From Promethearchaeia archaeon (GTDB lineage: Archaea > Asgardarchaeota > Lokiarchaeia > Sigyniarchaeales > SOKP01): a stretch of DNA of 64,000 nt. Below the pieces are notes generated by a model, which ran no database searches, was not told the DNA's origin, and was given only the letters and a program-made list of their open reading frames with translations. Below, one piece after another: positions 53,803-62,578 of the stretch. Position numbers and translations under genes: made by a program. Position 1 is the stretch's first letter. Each line of letters starts with the position of its first letter. The stretch covers positions 155,757 through 219,756 of the forward strand of contig JAHQWL010000023.1 in the NCBI GenBank assembly GCA_029856155.1. Reading direction: 5' to 3'.

Positions 53803-54840
53803 TCATGATAATCCAAATGAACTTAACCCAACATAGATAAAACCTGCTAAAAGTGCAGCTATTGGAAAGGTCAATACCCAATAGAGTCCCATCTTACCTA
53901 ATCCTTTATAATCCACCTCTTTTTTTTGGGCAAGACTCATACCAATTATACAGAAGACAATTACATGGCTATGGGAAATTGGGAGGGCAAATAATGTAGC
54001 AACCATTAAAATAAGTGCAGAACTCATCTGTATAATAAACCCTTCACTAGGGCGTGTATCTATCATATGAGAAGCAAGATTTTTGATTACATATCGTGCT
54101 GCAAAGTAAATACCGAGAAATGCAAATATTCCACAGAAAATTGCAAATATAAGATATTGACTACTGTTAATAGAATTGTTTTCCCTAAGACCTAAAAGGA
54201 TGCCTAAAGCTTCCCCTGAATTAGCTCCAACCCAAATTTCTGCAAATAAAACAGCAATTAATAAAAGCCATTTAAAAGTTTTTTCAGATTTTTCAATCTG
54301 ATTTAAGCCCCTTAACCGAGATAAAACAAATTTAGCACTTATTTTAAAGAGAATGTATGTGATTAATAAACCTGATATCGGAGATATAAACCAACTTAAA
54401 ACAACATCTCTTAACTTTTCATAATTAAACGCAGTATTAAGATCAATTCCTCCTTGAGAGATTGCATAGATTATAACAACACCAACAATGCTCCCAATTA
54501 ATGAGTGAGTACTGCTTAAAGGAATGCCTGCAAAACTACCTACTACTAGCCATATAATACTACTTATTAGTACTGCTAAAAGCATATAATTAGTATATTT
54601 TCCTTCCAAGCCCTCACCTAAAAGGCTTTTACCAACGGTTTCTGGAACAAAACCTCCACTAAAAAGAATCATACCAGAACCTATGGCGATGCCACCTATT
54701 ATTAACGCTATTTTAAACTTTAACACACCGGCTCCGACTAAAGAAGCAAGAGTTTCATCATTCGCCCCAATGCTAAAAGCTAAACCAACAGCCATCATTA
54801 CTAGGACTATAACTAGGATTATTGTTAATTCTTCAGCCAT
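53803..54840 (-). CDS. pit: PiT-family inorganic phosphate permease
   Basis: 345 residues with about ten membrane helices. The signature near the N-terminus is FSIGANDETLASLVGAGVL, the PiT 'GANDxxxx' motif. The second-half copy is degenerate (WVGANSGEALGILLG). SFAGIPLSSTHSLIGSIVGV and LPISHSHVIVFCIIGMSL are the two inverted substrate-site repeats (PxSxTH-like), the second with SHSH. The family takes up phosphate with H+ or Na+. It is flanked on both sides by DUF47/PhoU-like genes on the same strand, 22 bp from the upstream one. Confidence 0.94.
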   Translation of the reverse strand: MAEELTIILVIVLVMMAVGLAFSIGANDETLASLVGAGVLKFKIALIIGGIAIGSGMILFSGGFVPETVGKSLLGEGLEGKYTNYMLLAVLISSIIWLVVGSFAGIPLSSTHSLIGSIVGVVIIYAISQGGIDLNTAFNYEKLRDVVLSWFISPISGLLITYILFKISAKFVLSRLRGLNQIEKSEKTFKWLLLIAVLFAEIWVGANSGEALGILLGLRENNSINSSQYLIFAIFCGIFAFLGIYFAARYVIKNLASHMIDTRPSEGFIIQMSSALILMVATLFALPISHSHVIVFCIIGMSLAQKKEVDYKGLGKMGLYWVLTFPIAALLAGFIYVGLSSFGLS

Positions 54841-54861
54841 AATATTCTTGACTTTTATTTA

Positions 54862-55533
54862 TTAATCAAAGATTAGATATTTTGTTGCTAGAAACTGAAT
54901 GTATTCTGAAAAATCCTTTATATGATCGGCCAACATCATTATATCTTCAATTAAATTCTTAAGGTACAGAAAAGTTCTGGAAAGATAATCCATATCATAA
55001 TTATAAAGTCGTTTTATTAATTTCCACTCTTCAATTCTCATTTTTCTTCTTTCTTCTTTTATTTCTTCACATATATCATGAGCTTTACTTAGATCAGTTC
55101 CAATCAATTTCACTGCATCTGATACATCATTGGAAATAGTTCTTAATGATTTCAAGATACTTTGAATCTGAAGCTTAAATTCTTCGTCAGGAAAGACCAC
55201 TTTATATAAAAGCATCCTATTTGCTAAATATTCCCCAATATTTTTGATATCGTTTATCTTAGTGAATAACTTCAACCTATCTGCTTTGGAGAACATTAAT
55301 TTTGATTTGAATATTTTAGATTCAAATTTTTTTTTTATTTGGACTTCAGTATTAGTGTCGATAACGTAATTCAGGTTTTCTTTGAATTTATTAAAATCCT
55401 CTTTAACAAGAAATTCAATCCCTTTTATCAACTTTAGGTTCTGTTCATTTATATTATCCATAAATAATTGCGTTAATTCATCAATACTAAGTTTATTTAG
55501 TTCTTTATCATCAAATTCTTTCATTTTCTTCAA
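54862..55533 (-). CDS. Divergent PhoU/DUF47-like helical protein
   Basis: 223 residues, entirely helical. It has the size and bundle pattern of DUF47, with a conserved-looking central helix NDIKNIGEYLANRMLLYKVV and a C-terminal LYLKNLIEDIMMLADHIKDFSEYIQFLATKYL matching the family's last helices. It is clearly less similar than the other two DUF47 genes here. It lies 22 bp upstream of the PiT gene and is probably co-transcribed as its regulator. Confidence in the family is moderate. Confidence 0.75.
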   Translation of the reverse strand: MKKMKEFDDKELNKLSIDELTQLFMDNINEQNLKLIKGIEFLVKEDFNKFKENLNYVIDTNTEVQIKKKFESKIFKSKLMFSKADRLKLFTKINDIKNIGEYLANRMLLYKVVFPDEEFKLQIQSILKSLRTISNDVSDAVKLIGTDLSKAHDICEEIKEERRKMRIEEWKLIKRLYNYDMDYLSRTFLYLKNLIEDIMMLADHIKDFSEYIQFLATKYLIFD

Positions 55534-55680
55534 AATTACATTTTGTATTCTATAAAGTCTAATATATTTTCTATTAAATTTCTATATATAGTTAAATTTA
55601 TTTGTTGATTTATTAATCTCTAAATATAACTCAAAACAATTACACATTTAAATTGCTATTTAAATTTAAAGGAGTTTTTT

Positions 55681-56310
55681 ATGAATTCTTATAATAATTT
55701 ACCAGAAGCTAAAATTATACCTGTGGGAGAAGTTTCACAAAAGTTTTTAGACCTTGGAATTAAATCATTTAGAGAAGCTTGTGAGTATGTACATGGTATT
55801 GAATATGGTTATAACACTGATTACGATGATAGAATGATTCTTTTTAAGGAAAATAAAGGAACTTGTACTACTAAGCATGCTGTAATCGCAGGCCTAGCTG
55901 AAGAACTTGAAATACCTATTTATAAACATGTTGGTGTTTATAAATTTACAGAAAAAATCTCAAGTGGAACAAATAAAATTCTTAGAAAATATAAGGTTCC
56001 CTATGTCCCAATCGTGCATTGCTTTTTAGTATATAAAGATTTTCGATTTGATCTAACCGAAGGAAATTGTAATGGAAAAAATACCATTATAGAGGAATTT
56101 ATTCATGAGGAAAAAGTAGATCCTTTTATTAGTAGAAAGAATGAATATTTAATTCTTAAAAAAGTGATAAAAGAATACATCTTACCATCTAAAGAAATGG
56201 AAGGGGTTAAAGAGAGATCCCTTTTAAAAGCGAGAGAAGAAGCAATTATTCTTTTAAAAGAAAATGTAAAAAGACAAAAAAATATGAAAAGTCCTCAAAA
56301 AAATAATTAA
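55681..56310 (+). CDS. Transglutaminase/papain-like fold protein
   Basis: 209 residues. A Cys-His-Asp triad in the right order is visible: C62 in NKGTCTTKHAVIAGLAEEL, H113 in PIVHCFLVY and D124 in FRFDLTEGN. This is the layout of transglutaminase-like cysteine hydrolases. The C-terminal ~50 residues are basic and helical. No signal peptide is present, so it should be cytoplasmic. The ATG has GGAG 6 nt upstream. It is the only + strand gene in the phosphate cluster, between two DUF47 genes. The substrate is unknown. Confidence 0.75.
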   Translation: MNSYNNLPEAKIIPVGEVSQKFLDLGIKSFREACEYVHGIEYGYNTDYDDRMILFKENKGTCTTKHAVIAGLAEELEIPIYKHVGVYKFTEKISSGTNKILRKYKVPYVPIVHCFLVYKDFRFDLTEGNCNGKNTIIEEFIHEEKVDPFISRKNEYLILKKVIKEYILPSKEMEGVKERSLLKAREEAIILLKENVKRQKNMKSPQKNN

Positions 56311-56359
56311 TGTTTTTACTTCTATAAAAACATAATAGATAGAATTTTGAAAATTATAA

Positions 56360-57043
56360 TTACATTCGTTTTGCTATTGTCAACATAATTATATAATCCG
56401 CAACATCCTCTGCGTTATCGCTAATTGCTTCCATTGTTGATATAAAATTATGAATTACTATTGCGCTAAATGGATTAATATCTGGACTATTTGATACTAA
56501 ACTTCTACTAATTGCATAGTGTTTTTCATCACATTGATGTTCTAAAATATTAACTTCTTCACCTATCTCTTGGATTTTTGTGTCCTCAGCTTTTAAAAGT
56601 CCATTAACCATTTGATTTACTTTTTTAACAGCTTCAACTGAGATTTTTGAGATATCTAAAATATTGCGATGAATGTCCTCCTCTAAATTCATAAAATCTT
56701 TATGATTCATGGAGATAAGAATTCTTGAACAAGCATTTGCAGCATTTGCAATATCATCAATTCTTTTAACAAGATGCGTTAAATTTTCTCGAATTTTAGA
56801 TGGAAGTTTTGCTTGTGAAAGCAAATTTAGGATATTTCTACGAATTCCATCTGCTTGATGTTCTAATTCATCAACTCTGAAAAACACTTTTAATGCGAGA
56901 TCGATATTTTTTTCTTCAAGGAGGAATGATAATCCTTTATCAAATTCCACAATACATTCAAGTACTTTCTGAGTGTGAACTATAGTTAAATTCATTGCAT
57001 TCTCTTCATTACGAGATTTAAACCATTCCATTAATGAACTCAT
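56360..57043 (-). CDS. PhoU-like DUF47 protein, second close copy
   Basis: 227 residues, a paralog of the protein at 53043-53726. Shared signatures are LTHLVKRIDDIANAANACSR and the C-terminal STMEAISDNAEDVADYIIML. It has the DUF47 pattern of long amphipathic helices with acidic pairs. It lies 57 bp downstream of the ABC importer's ATPase gene on the same strand. This makes it the last gene of that operon and a likely regulator of, or link between, that importer and phosphate status. Confidence 0.92.
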   Translation of the reverse strand: MSSLMEWFKSRNEENAMNLTIVHTQKVLECIVEFDKGLSFLLEEKNIDLALKVFFRVDELEHQADGIRRNILNLLSQAKLPSKIRENLTHLVKRIDDIANAANACSRILISMNHKDFMNLEEDIHRNILDISKISVEAVKKVNQMVNGLLKAEDTKIQEIGEEVNILEHQCDEKHYAISRSLVSNSPDINPFSAIVIHNFISTMEAISDNAEDVADYIIMLTIAKRM

Positions 57044-57100
57044 TAATTTTCTCTCTTTTTTTATATTTTTTTCTTTTTATCTTTATTATTATAAGTAATT

Positions 57101-58324
57101 TTATTCTAATTTTAATACTTCCCTTATTAATTCTTCACCTGGATGTTTGAAAATGATCCCTAATTCTTTCGGGAAATATATTGTTACTTCTGAATTCTCT
57201 AAAAATGCATCATGAATTTCATAGGTTGCAGGTATAGTGATTATTATTACTTTTTCTTGTCGTTTCATTTTGATAAGAACTTCAAATCGATAAAAAACTC
57301 CCATAAATTTACGACGGAGTATTTTTCCTAATATTGCATTTTTCTTTTGATCTACGCGATTACCAAGTCGAATTTTCATATGATTGGCTCGAACAACCAA
57401 CAGTACTTTATCTCCATGCTTGATTTCATTATTTAATGATTTATTTAAATAACCTGCAAATGTTTCTTTAAAACCAATATTTATGGGTAATGGAACTGAA
57501 ACTTCTTGAATCTCATTAAAGAATTTATCACCTTGTTGTGATTTGCTAAAAATATCCCATGTAGGTTTTTCATTTTTGGTACAAATTCCTTCAAAATAAT
57601 TAATTTCACTCATAAAATATGCAACAAACAGATTCTTAGGATGATAGTAAATTTCATGGGGCGTTCCTATTTGAACAATTTTACCTTGATTAATAACTGC
57701 TATTCTATCAGCAATCATCATTGCTTCTTGTTCTTCATTTGTAACATGTATTACAGTAAGTTCTAATTCTTTAGATTTTGCCATTAGAAGTAATTCTCTT
57801 CTTAAACTCATTCTAAGTCCTGCGTCAAGAGCTTTTAAAGGTTCGTCTAATATTAGCAGCTTAGTCTGCTCCAGATTTAGTAAGGATCGACAAAGTGCAA
57901 CTCTTTGCTTCATTCCACCACTTAATTCTTCAGGGTATGCACCATTTCTCCCTGTTAGGAGCGTCATCATTAATACTTGATCAACCAAGGTTTGGGTCGT
58001 TTTAGGATCTCTTGCGTGGACACGACCACTATATGAAACGTTTTCGACAATATTCATATGAGGAAATAATGCATAATTTTCAAACATAAAACCTATATTT
58101 CTCTCCCCAGCAGTTTTATTTGTCACATCTTTCCCGTCAAAAAATACAGTTCCAGAATCAGGTTTAAGTAAACCAGCTATAAGTTTGAGTAAAGTAGTCT
58201 TACCTGCTCCAGTTGGACCTAAAATAATAAAATACTCTTTATCTTTAACTTCTAGAGAAATATTATCCAAAGCAGTGAATTTTCTAAATATTTTAGTTAT
58301 ATTTTTCAACTCGATATGAACCAT
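57101..58324 (-). CDS. ABC importer ATPase with TOBE-like C-terminus (subunit A)
   Basis: 407 residues of the CUT/oxyanion class. Walker A is GPTGAGKTT. The Q-loop reads FMFENYALFPHM, with Glu (E82) in place of the usual Gln. The signature is canonical (LSGGMKQRVALCRS). Walker B is LLILDEPLKALD, followed by VIHVTNEEQEAM with the switch His. Residues ~235-407 are beta-rich, like TOBE/MOP regulatory domains that sense a ligand. The start has GGTGA 5 nt upstream. It is probably the partner of the next ATPase in a heterodimer driving the fused permease; sulfate, molybdate, tungstate and phosphate are candidates. Confidence 0.93.
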   Translation of the reverse strand: MVHIELKNITKIFRKFTALDNISLEVKDKEYFIILGPTGAGKTTLLKLIAGLLKPDSGTVFFDGKDVTNKTAGERNIGFMFENYALFPHMNIVENVSYSGRVHARDPKTTQTLVDQVLMMTLLTGRNGAYPEELSGGMKQRVALCRSLLNLEQTKLLILDEPLKALDAGLRMSLRRELLLMAKSKELELTVIHVTNEEQEAMMIADRIAVINQGKIVQIGTPHEIYYHPKNLFVAYFMSEINYFEGICTKNEKPTWDIFSKSQQGDKFFNEIQEVSVPLPINIGFKETFAGYLNKSLNNEIKHGDKVLLVVRANHMKIRLGNRVDQKKNAILGKILRRKFMGVFYRFEVLIKMKRQEKVIIITIPATYEIHDAFLENSEVTIYFPKELGIIFKHPGEELIREVLKLE

Positions 58325-58335
58325 ATATTTTTCAC

Positions 58336-59481
58336 CTATGTAAGGGATAATTCCTTTAGAATGTTTTTTGGAGCTTTAAATACATGAATATCATCTTGAT
58401 GTATACCAATTACTAATTTCTGTCCTGGAGTAAAGTTTTCTTCGAAATTTCCTGGTTTTACTGATAAGAACTTATCACCATTATCCAATTTTAAATAAAA
58501 TCTTTTAGTTGCTCCGATAAATCTTGATATCTCTAAACTAGCTTTAAATAACTGAATTTTTGACCAATCATACTGACTATTTTCGAAATCATAATCCTCT
58601 GGAAATAAATATACATCTTCATAACGAAATGCAATTACAATATTATCATCTAGGCTAAAAATTTTGTCAACATTGTAATAATTTAATTTAGGACCCCCTA
58701 AACGAATATTTACTGTCATCTCTTCATTCTCAAGCAACTTAAACACAAAACCCTGAAGAAAATTTGTTTCACCTAAAAAATTAGCAACAAATATACTATT
58801 AGGATTTTCATATAATTCAAAGGGAGTTCCCATCTGAAGAAGTTTTCCTGCTCTCATAATTATTATTTTATCCGCTATTGCCATAGCTTCCTGTTGATTA
58901 TGGGTAACGTGGAGAGCAGTAAGACGTAGATCTTTTATTAAATTTCTTAGCTCATGACGAAAAACTTTTGATACTTTTGGATCCAATGATCCTAAAGGTT
59001 CATCCATAATTAGAATTTTTGCTCCTGTTGCTATAGCTCTTGCTATTCCTAATTTTTGTAGACCAGGATTTCCAAATATTGAGGGATAATCATCAGCGTA
59101 TTGTAATAAATCAACTGTTTTGAGGGCTTTTTCAGCTTTTTCGATTATATAATCATCATCATACCCCCGTATTTCTAATCCAAAAGTTATGTTTTCCCAA
59201 ACTGTAAGATGGTCAAATATTTCAAAATGCTGAAAAATAAAACCCATATCTCTATCTTCCGGAGGAATTCCCTCAACATCTTTTCTATCAATTAATATTT
59301 CCCCCTTGGTAGGTTTTTCTAAACCTGCAATCATTCGTAGAGTTGTTGTTTTCCCACACCCGGTTGGACCGATAAGAAATACATAGTCACCATCTTCAAT
59401 TTTCACAGATATATTGTCTACAGCAAGAACTCTTCCATCATCGAATGTTTTAGAGACATTAATTAATTCAATAGTTGGAAT
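58336..59481 (-). CDS. ABC importer ATPase with degenerate signature (subunit B), probable ATT start
   Basis: The track starts at a GTG (59406), which would cut off the first strands of the ATP-binding core. The frame stays open upstream and encodes xPTIELINVSKTFDDGRVLA, which supplies the conserved A-loop strand. Between there and the GTG I find no ATG, GTG or TTG. The best start is ATT at 59481, 6 nt after GAGGAGTGAT. Walker A is GPTGCGKTT, the Q-loop FIFQHFEIF, Walker B ILIMDEPLGSLD and the switch ALHVTHNQQEAM. The LSGGQ signature is replaced by FGNPGLQKLGIARA. A TOBE-like tail follows. It is coupled to the permease gene, whose stop is 2 bp away. Confidence 0.9.
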   Translation of the reverse strand: MPTIELINVSKTFDDGRVLAVDNISVKIEDGDYVFLIGPTGCGKTTTLRMIAGLEKPTKGEILIDRKDVEGIPPEDRDMGFIFQHFEIFDHLTVWENITFGLEIRGYDDDYIIEKAEKALKTVDLLQYADDYPSIFGNPGLQKLGIARAIATGAKILIMDEPLGSLDPKVSKVFRHELRNLIKDLRLTALHVTHNQQEAMAIADKIIIMRAGKLLQMGTPFELYENPNSIFVANFLGETNFLQGFVFKLLENEEMTVNIRLGGPKLNYYNVDKIFSLDDNIVIAFRYEDVYLFPEDYDFENSQYDWSKIQLFKASLEISRFIGATKRFYLKLDNGDKFLSVKPGNFEENFTPGQKLVIGIHQDDIHVFKAPKNILKELSLT

Positions 59482-59483
59482 TT

Positions 59484-61184
59484 TTATATCACTCCTCTTT
59501 TTCTGACAATTCTTAAAGCAAATATTAGGAACGAGCTAAAAATTATAATAATAACACTTGCAAAAATTGCACTTGCATAAGCATTTGCTTCAACCCAATC
59601 AACAATCAGCACAGGAATGGTTCTAATATTTCCCATTACTACAATTGTGGCACCTGTTTCACCCAAAGATCGCGTAAATACCATGATACACCCTGCAATA
59701 ATTCCCTGTTTTATATTAGGAAGAGTTATTTTTCTAAACACTGTAAGATTTGAAGCTCCTAAAGTACGGGCTGCTTCTTCAACTCCTTTATTTGAGCGTT
59801 CAAGAACTCCAATAATTGGACGAACCATATAAGGAAATGTAAATGCAATATGGACAAATAAAATCATAAAAAACCCTGATTGGAATAACCCTAACCCTGC
59901 AGGACCCCAAAAAAGGAATGTTGCAAATCCCAAAGCAGCTGAAGGAATTGCAATTGGAATATCTAAAATTGTATCTAATAATGTAATAACTTTGCCCCAT
60001 TTTCTTTTTGTTATTATAAAAGCAAATGGAATCCCAAAAATAAGATTTATAACAACAGCTAAAGCACCAATAGTAATTGAATATATTAAACTAACATATA
60101 AATATACCCATTTGTAATCTTGACCTAAGAACATTTCCTCTATTAAATTTTCGCCAAATATTTCAATTATTATATAGAAAGCAGGGATAAGTATAACGCT
60201 TAAGAGAATTGTTAGAGCTAAAATATCCCTTAAATATCTTATATACTTATGACTAAGAAATCGTTCTATTCTTGGCCAAACAGATTTTATAGGGAATCCT
60301 GTTTTTCGTGTTAAAAATTTTATTGAAAAAAGAAGTAAAAGGGAAATTGCAATTAATATACCTGCTAATAAAGAAGCAGATGGTAATTCTAATTGTCTTC
60401 TAAACCCTACAATCAAAATTGGTGCGGTTTCTACTAAGCCTGAAAGAATAATTGTAGCACCGGTTTCACCAAGACTTCTTGTAAAAGCAAGAACAGCACC
60501 AGCTATCAACCCTTCTTTCATCAATGGAAGGGTGATAGTTCTAAAGACTGTAAAACCTGAGGCTCCTAGAGTTTGAGCTGCTTCTTCATATAAAGTAGAA
60601 GTTTTTTCTAACACTATTTTCAAATTACGTACAATGTAAGGAAAGGTAAATACTATATGACCTAATAGTATTAGTGTAAATCCGGGTTCAATTTTAAATA
60701 TTCCCCAAAATAACAAAACAGAAAAACCTAACGCACTTGTAGGAACAGCCATTGGCAGATCTACTAATGCATCTAGAATTTTTTTTCCTCTAAAATTATA
60801 GCGAGTTAATATAATTGAGATAGGAAAAGCAATTATGATATCAATTCCAACAGCAATCGCTGCAATTGTAAATGAATACCCCAGTGAGCTCAATATATTA
60901 AGCCATTGCAGATTTCCCAATAATTCATCATTAAATACATCTCGATTTATTGTTGGGATATTTAGAAATATCGTGGAAAAAATGTTAATTATTGGACCAA
61001 TGATCACTAAACCAAAAAATAATATTACAATTGTATCTAAACTTTTTCGATATACTGGTTTAGAAAAAAATCTATCTATCCTTAAGCCAATAGGAAGTTG
61101 TAATTCTTCCTCAACTGCTTTTTCTTCTGAATATTGGATATTTTTATTGCGACGTTTAAGATTTTTAATAATTAATCCTCTCAA
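59484..61184 (-). CDS. ABC importer permease, two fused permease domains
   Basis: 566 residues with about twelve helices in two homologous halves. Each half has an EAA coupling loop: EEAAQTLGASGFTVFRTITLP and EEAARTLGASNLTVFRKITLP. Each is followed by AFTRSLGETGATI or VFTRSLGETGATI, the hallmark of the sulfate/molybdate/tungstate (CysTW, ModB) permeases. PstA/PstC phosphate permeases have a different end. A single gene therefore makes the whole channel, as in thiamine or iron ThiP/FbpB-type fusions. It starts with TTG at 61184, overlapping the stop of the binding-protein gene (TTGA). Confidence 0.93.
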   Translation of the reverse strand: MRGLIIKNLKRRNKNIQYSEEKAVEEELQLPIGLRIDRFFSKPVYRKSLDTIVILFFGLVIIGPIINIFSTIFLNIPTINRDVFNDELLGNLQWLNILSSLGYSFTIAAIAVGIDIIIAFPISIILTRYNFRGKKILDALVDLPMAVPTSALGFSVLLFWGIFKIEPGFTLILLGHIVFTFPYIVRNLKIVLEKTSTLYEEAAQTLGASGFTVFRTITLPLMKEGLIAGAVLAFTRSLGETGATIILSGLVETAPILIVGFRRQLELPSASLLAGILIAISLLLLFSIKFLTRKTGFPIKSVWPRIERFLSHKYIRYLRDILALTILLSVILIPAFYIIIEIFGENLIEEMFLGQDYKWVYLYVSLIYSITIGALAVVINLIFGIPFAFIITKRKWGKVITLLDTILDIPIAIPSAALGFATFLFWGPAGLGLFQSGFFMILFVHIAFTFPYMVRPIIGVLERSNKGVEEAARTLGASNLTVFRKITLPNIKQGIIAGCIMVFTRSLGETGATIVVMGNIRTIPVLIVDWVEANAYASAIFASVIIIIFSSFLIFALRIVRKRGVI

Positions 61185-62305
61185 GCTGTTGCTTTACAAA
61201 GTAACCATAAATCTGGGATTTTTAATAATACATCTCCGTCCAAAGGGGTTCTCATTTCAGATATATTCAACTCAAAGGCAATCCCATTAGTTTCATAATT
61301 AAAAACTGCAGGATCTAATGGAATAGACAGATCAATAGGTCTAAAACCGTATTGTATAGCAGACTCAATAGTCTCATTTCTATTAAGAAAATCTAAAAAA
61401 GCTTCTGCTACAGTTCTTTGTTTAGGAGTTATCCAATCAGCATTTAATATGCAAAATGGATGATCACTATATAGAGTACCTTCTTCTGGATAGATCGCTA
61501 TTATTTTTCCTCCTGTAGCAGTGCTAGAAATATCTCGTATCAAATTTTCATATAAGAAGGCTATATTTAAAGCACTTGGTCCTTGGCTTTTCATATATCG
61601 TGCTAAAAAACCTGTTGATTTTCCATATAACACAGCTCTAGATTCAAATTCTCTTAGCCATTGTTGATTGGCAGGATTAAGAAGATCTGTCATTGAAAGA
61701 TTTTCTGAAGCAGTTCCTGAAACCGCGGATAATGCCATTATCACACTCATGAAACCAGAATTTGATAAACGTGGGTCAGTATGAGCCATTCTAACATTTA
61801 CATTTGGATTGATACTTAGATCATGGACATCTGCAAAACTTTTAATATTGTACGTATGATTAAACGCTTCCCAAGTAGCAATTACTATAGGGGAATATAT
61901 TATCTTTACAGCATCACTAAGATTTAATATAGGATCTATGCTTTTAGTTAAATCTGCCCATTTTTTATTTAATATAGACATCCAAATTGAACTAGCAGGG
62001 CTCCAAATCGTTGGAAATATCTCATTATTTAATATAGAAATTATTGAATCTGAAGAACCATACGGATGCATATCGATACTAATTGGGTTACCTGGATGTA
62101 AATTCTGCCACTCATTCATAAAATCTGAATAAGCAACAGTCATCCAACTTGCTTTTTCAGAACTATAAATTATTGTTATGTGGGTTTTCTGTCCTGCATC
62201 CCCAAGTATAAGATTGGCAGAGAAGTTTCCAATAAGGAACCCTAATATAAAAAAAAACACCACTTTAATCTTAATCTGCTTTTTAATTTTGCGTGGTTGA
62301 TTCAT
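61181..62305 (-). CDS. ABC importer solute-binding protein
   Basis: 374 residues. The basic N-terminus and hydrophobic stretch VVFFFILGFLIGNFSANLIL form a signal peptide or membrane anchor. The mature part is a type II periplasmic-binding-protein fold: ITIIYSSEKASWMTVAYSDF, PYGSSDSIISILNNE, FPTIWSPASSIWMSIL, VNVRMAHTDPRLSNSGFMSVIMAL and ILNADWITPKQRTVAEAFLDF. The 'SxSSxSGF' style loop and the RTVAEAFLDFL tail match the extracellular family-1-like binders of sulfate, molybdate or similar anions. It is the second gene of the operon, after a 32-residue membrane peptide. Confidence 0.9.
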   Translation of the reverse strand: MNQPRKIKKQIKIKVVFFFILGFLIGNFSANLILGDAGQKTHITIIYSSEKASWMTVAYSDFMNEWQNLHPGNPISIDMHPYGSSDSIISILNNEIFPTIWSPASSIWMSILNKKWADLTKSIDPILNLSDAVKIIYSPIVIATWEAFNHTYNIKSFADVHDLSINPNVNVRMAHTDPRLSNSGFMSVIMALSAVSGTASENLSMTDLLNPANQQWLREFESRAVLYGKSTGFLARYMKSQGPSALNIAFLYENLIRDISSTATGGKIIAIYPEEGTLYSDHPFCILNADWITPKQRTVAEAFLDFLNRNETIESAIQYGFRPIDLSIPLDPAVFNYETNGIAFELNISEMRTPLDGDVLLKIPDLWLLCKATA

Positions 62306-62333
62306 AATCTTCTAAGGGTCATTAAACTTTAGT

Positions 62334-62432
62334 TTAAATAAATGATCTAATAAAATTATCTAAATAAGTGAACAAGATTCCACATATTATCCCTAACATT
62401 AATATAATCAGAAACAAGGTTCGTCTTTTCAT
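62334..62432 (-). CDS. 32-residue single-span membrane peptide at the head of the ABC operon (not in ORF track)
   Basis: I read the codons one by one from ATG (62432) to TAA (62334): MKRRTLFLIILMLGIICGILF, then TYLDNFIRSFI. It has a basic N-terminus, one 17-20-residue hydrophobic helix and a short polar tail, a classic small membrane protein. A TATATATAT element lies 22-31 nt upstream, so the transcript should start at or near this ATG. The binding-protein gene begins 28 nt after its stop. It may be a small accessory subunit of the importer, or a leader peptide. No homolog is recognised. Confidence 0.68.
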   Translation of the reverse strand: MKRRTLFLIILMLGIICGILFTYLDNFIRSFI

Positions 62433-62453
62433 AAGACTTGCTTATTAAAACAC

Positions 62454-62463
62454 TATATATATT
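62454..62463 (-). promoter_or_regulatory. TATA box of the ABC importer operon
   Basis: AATATATATA on the minus strand, about 27 nt before the ATG at 62432. It supports the 32-codon gene as the first gene of the operon, with a leaderless or very short leader. Further upstream, 62548-62563 holds TATATAGAGATATATA, like the inverted-repeat arm at the AbrB-PhoU promoter. Confidence 0.55.
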
Positions 62464-62578
62464 TTTTTCTGTTTAAATTCAAACTTATATTTGAAATTAA
62501 TTTGTTGTGAGTTATTTGAATAGTTTTACTATATATCATATATATCCTATATAGAGATATATAATTTGGACTTATTAA

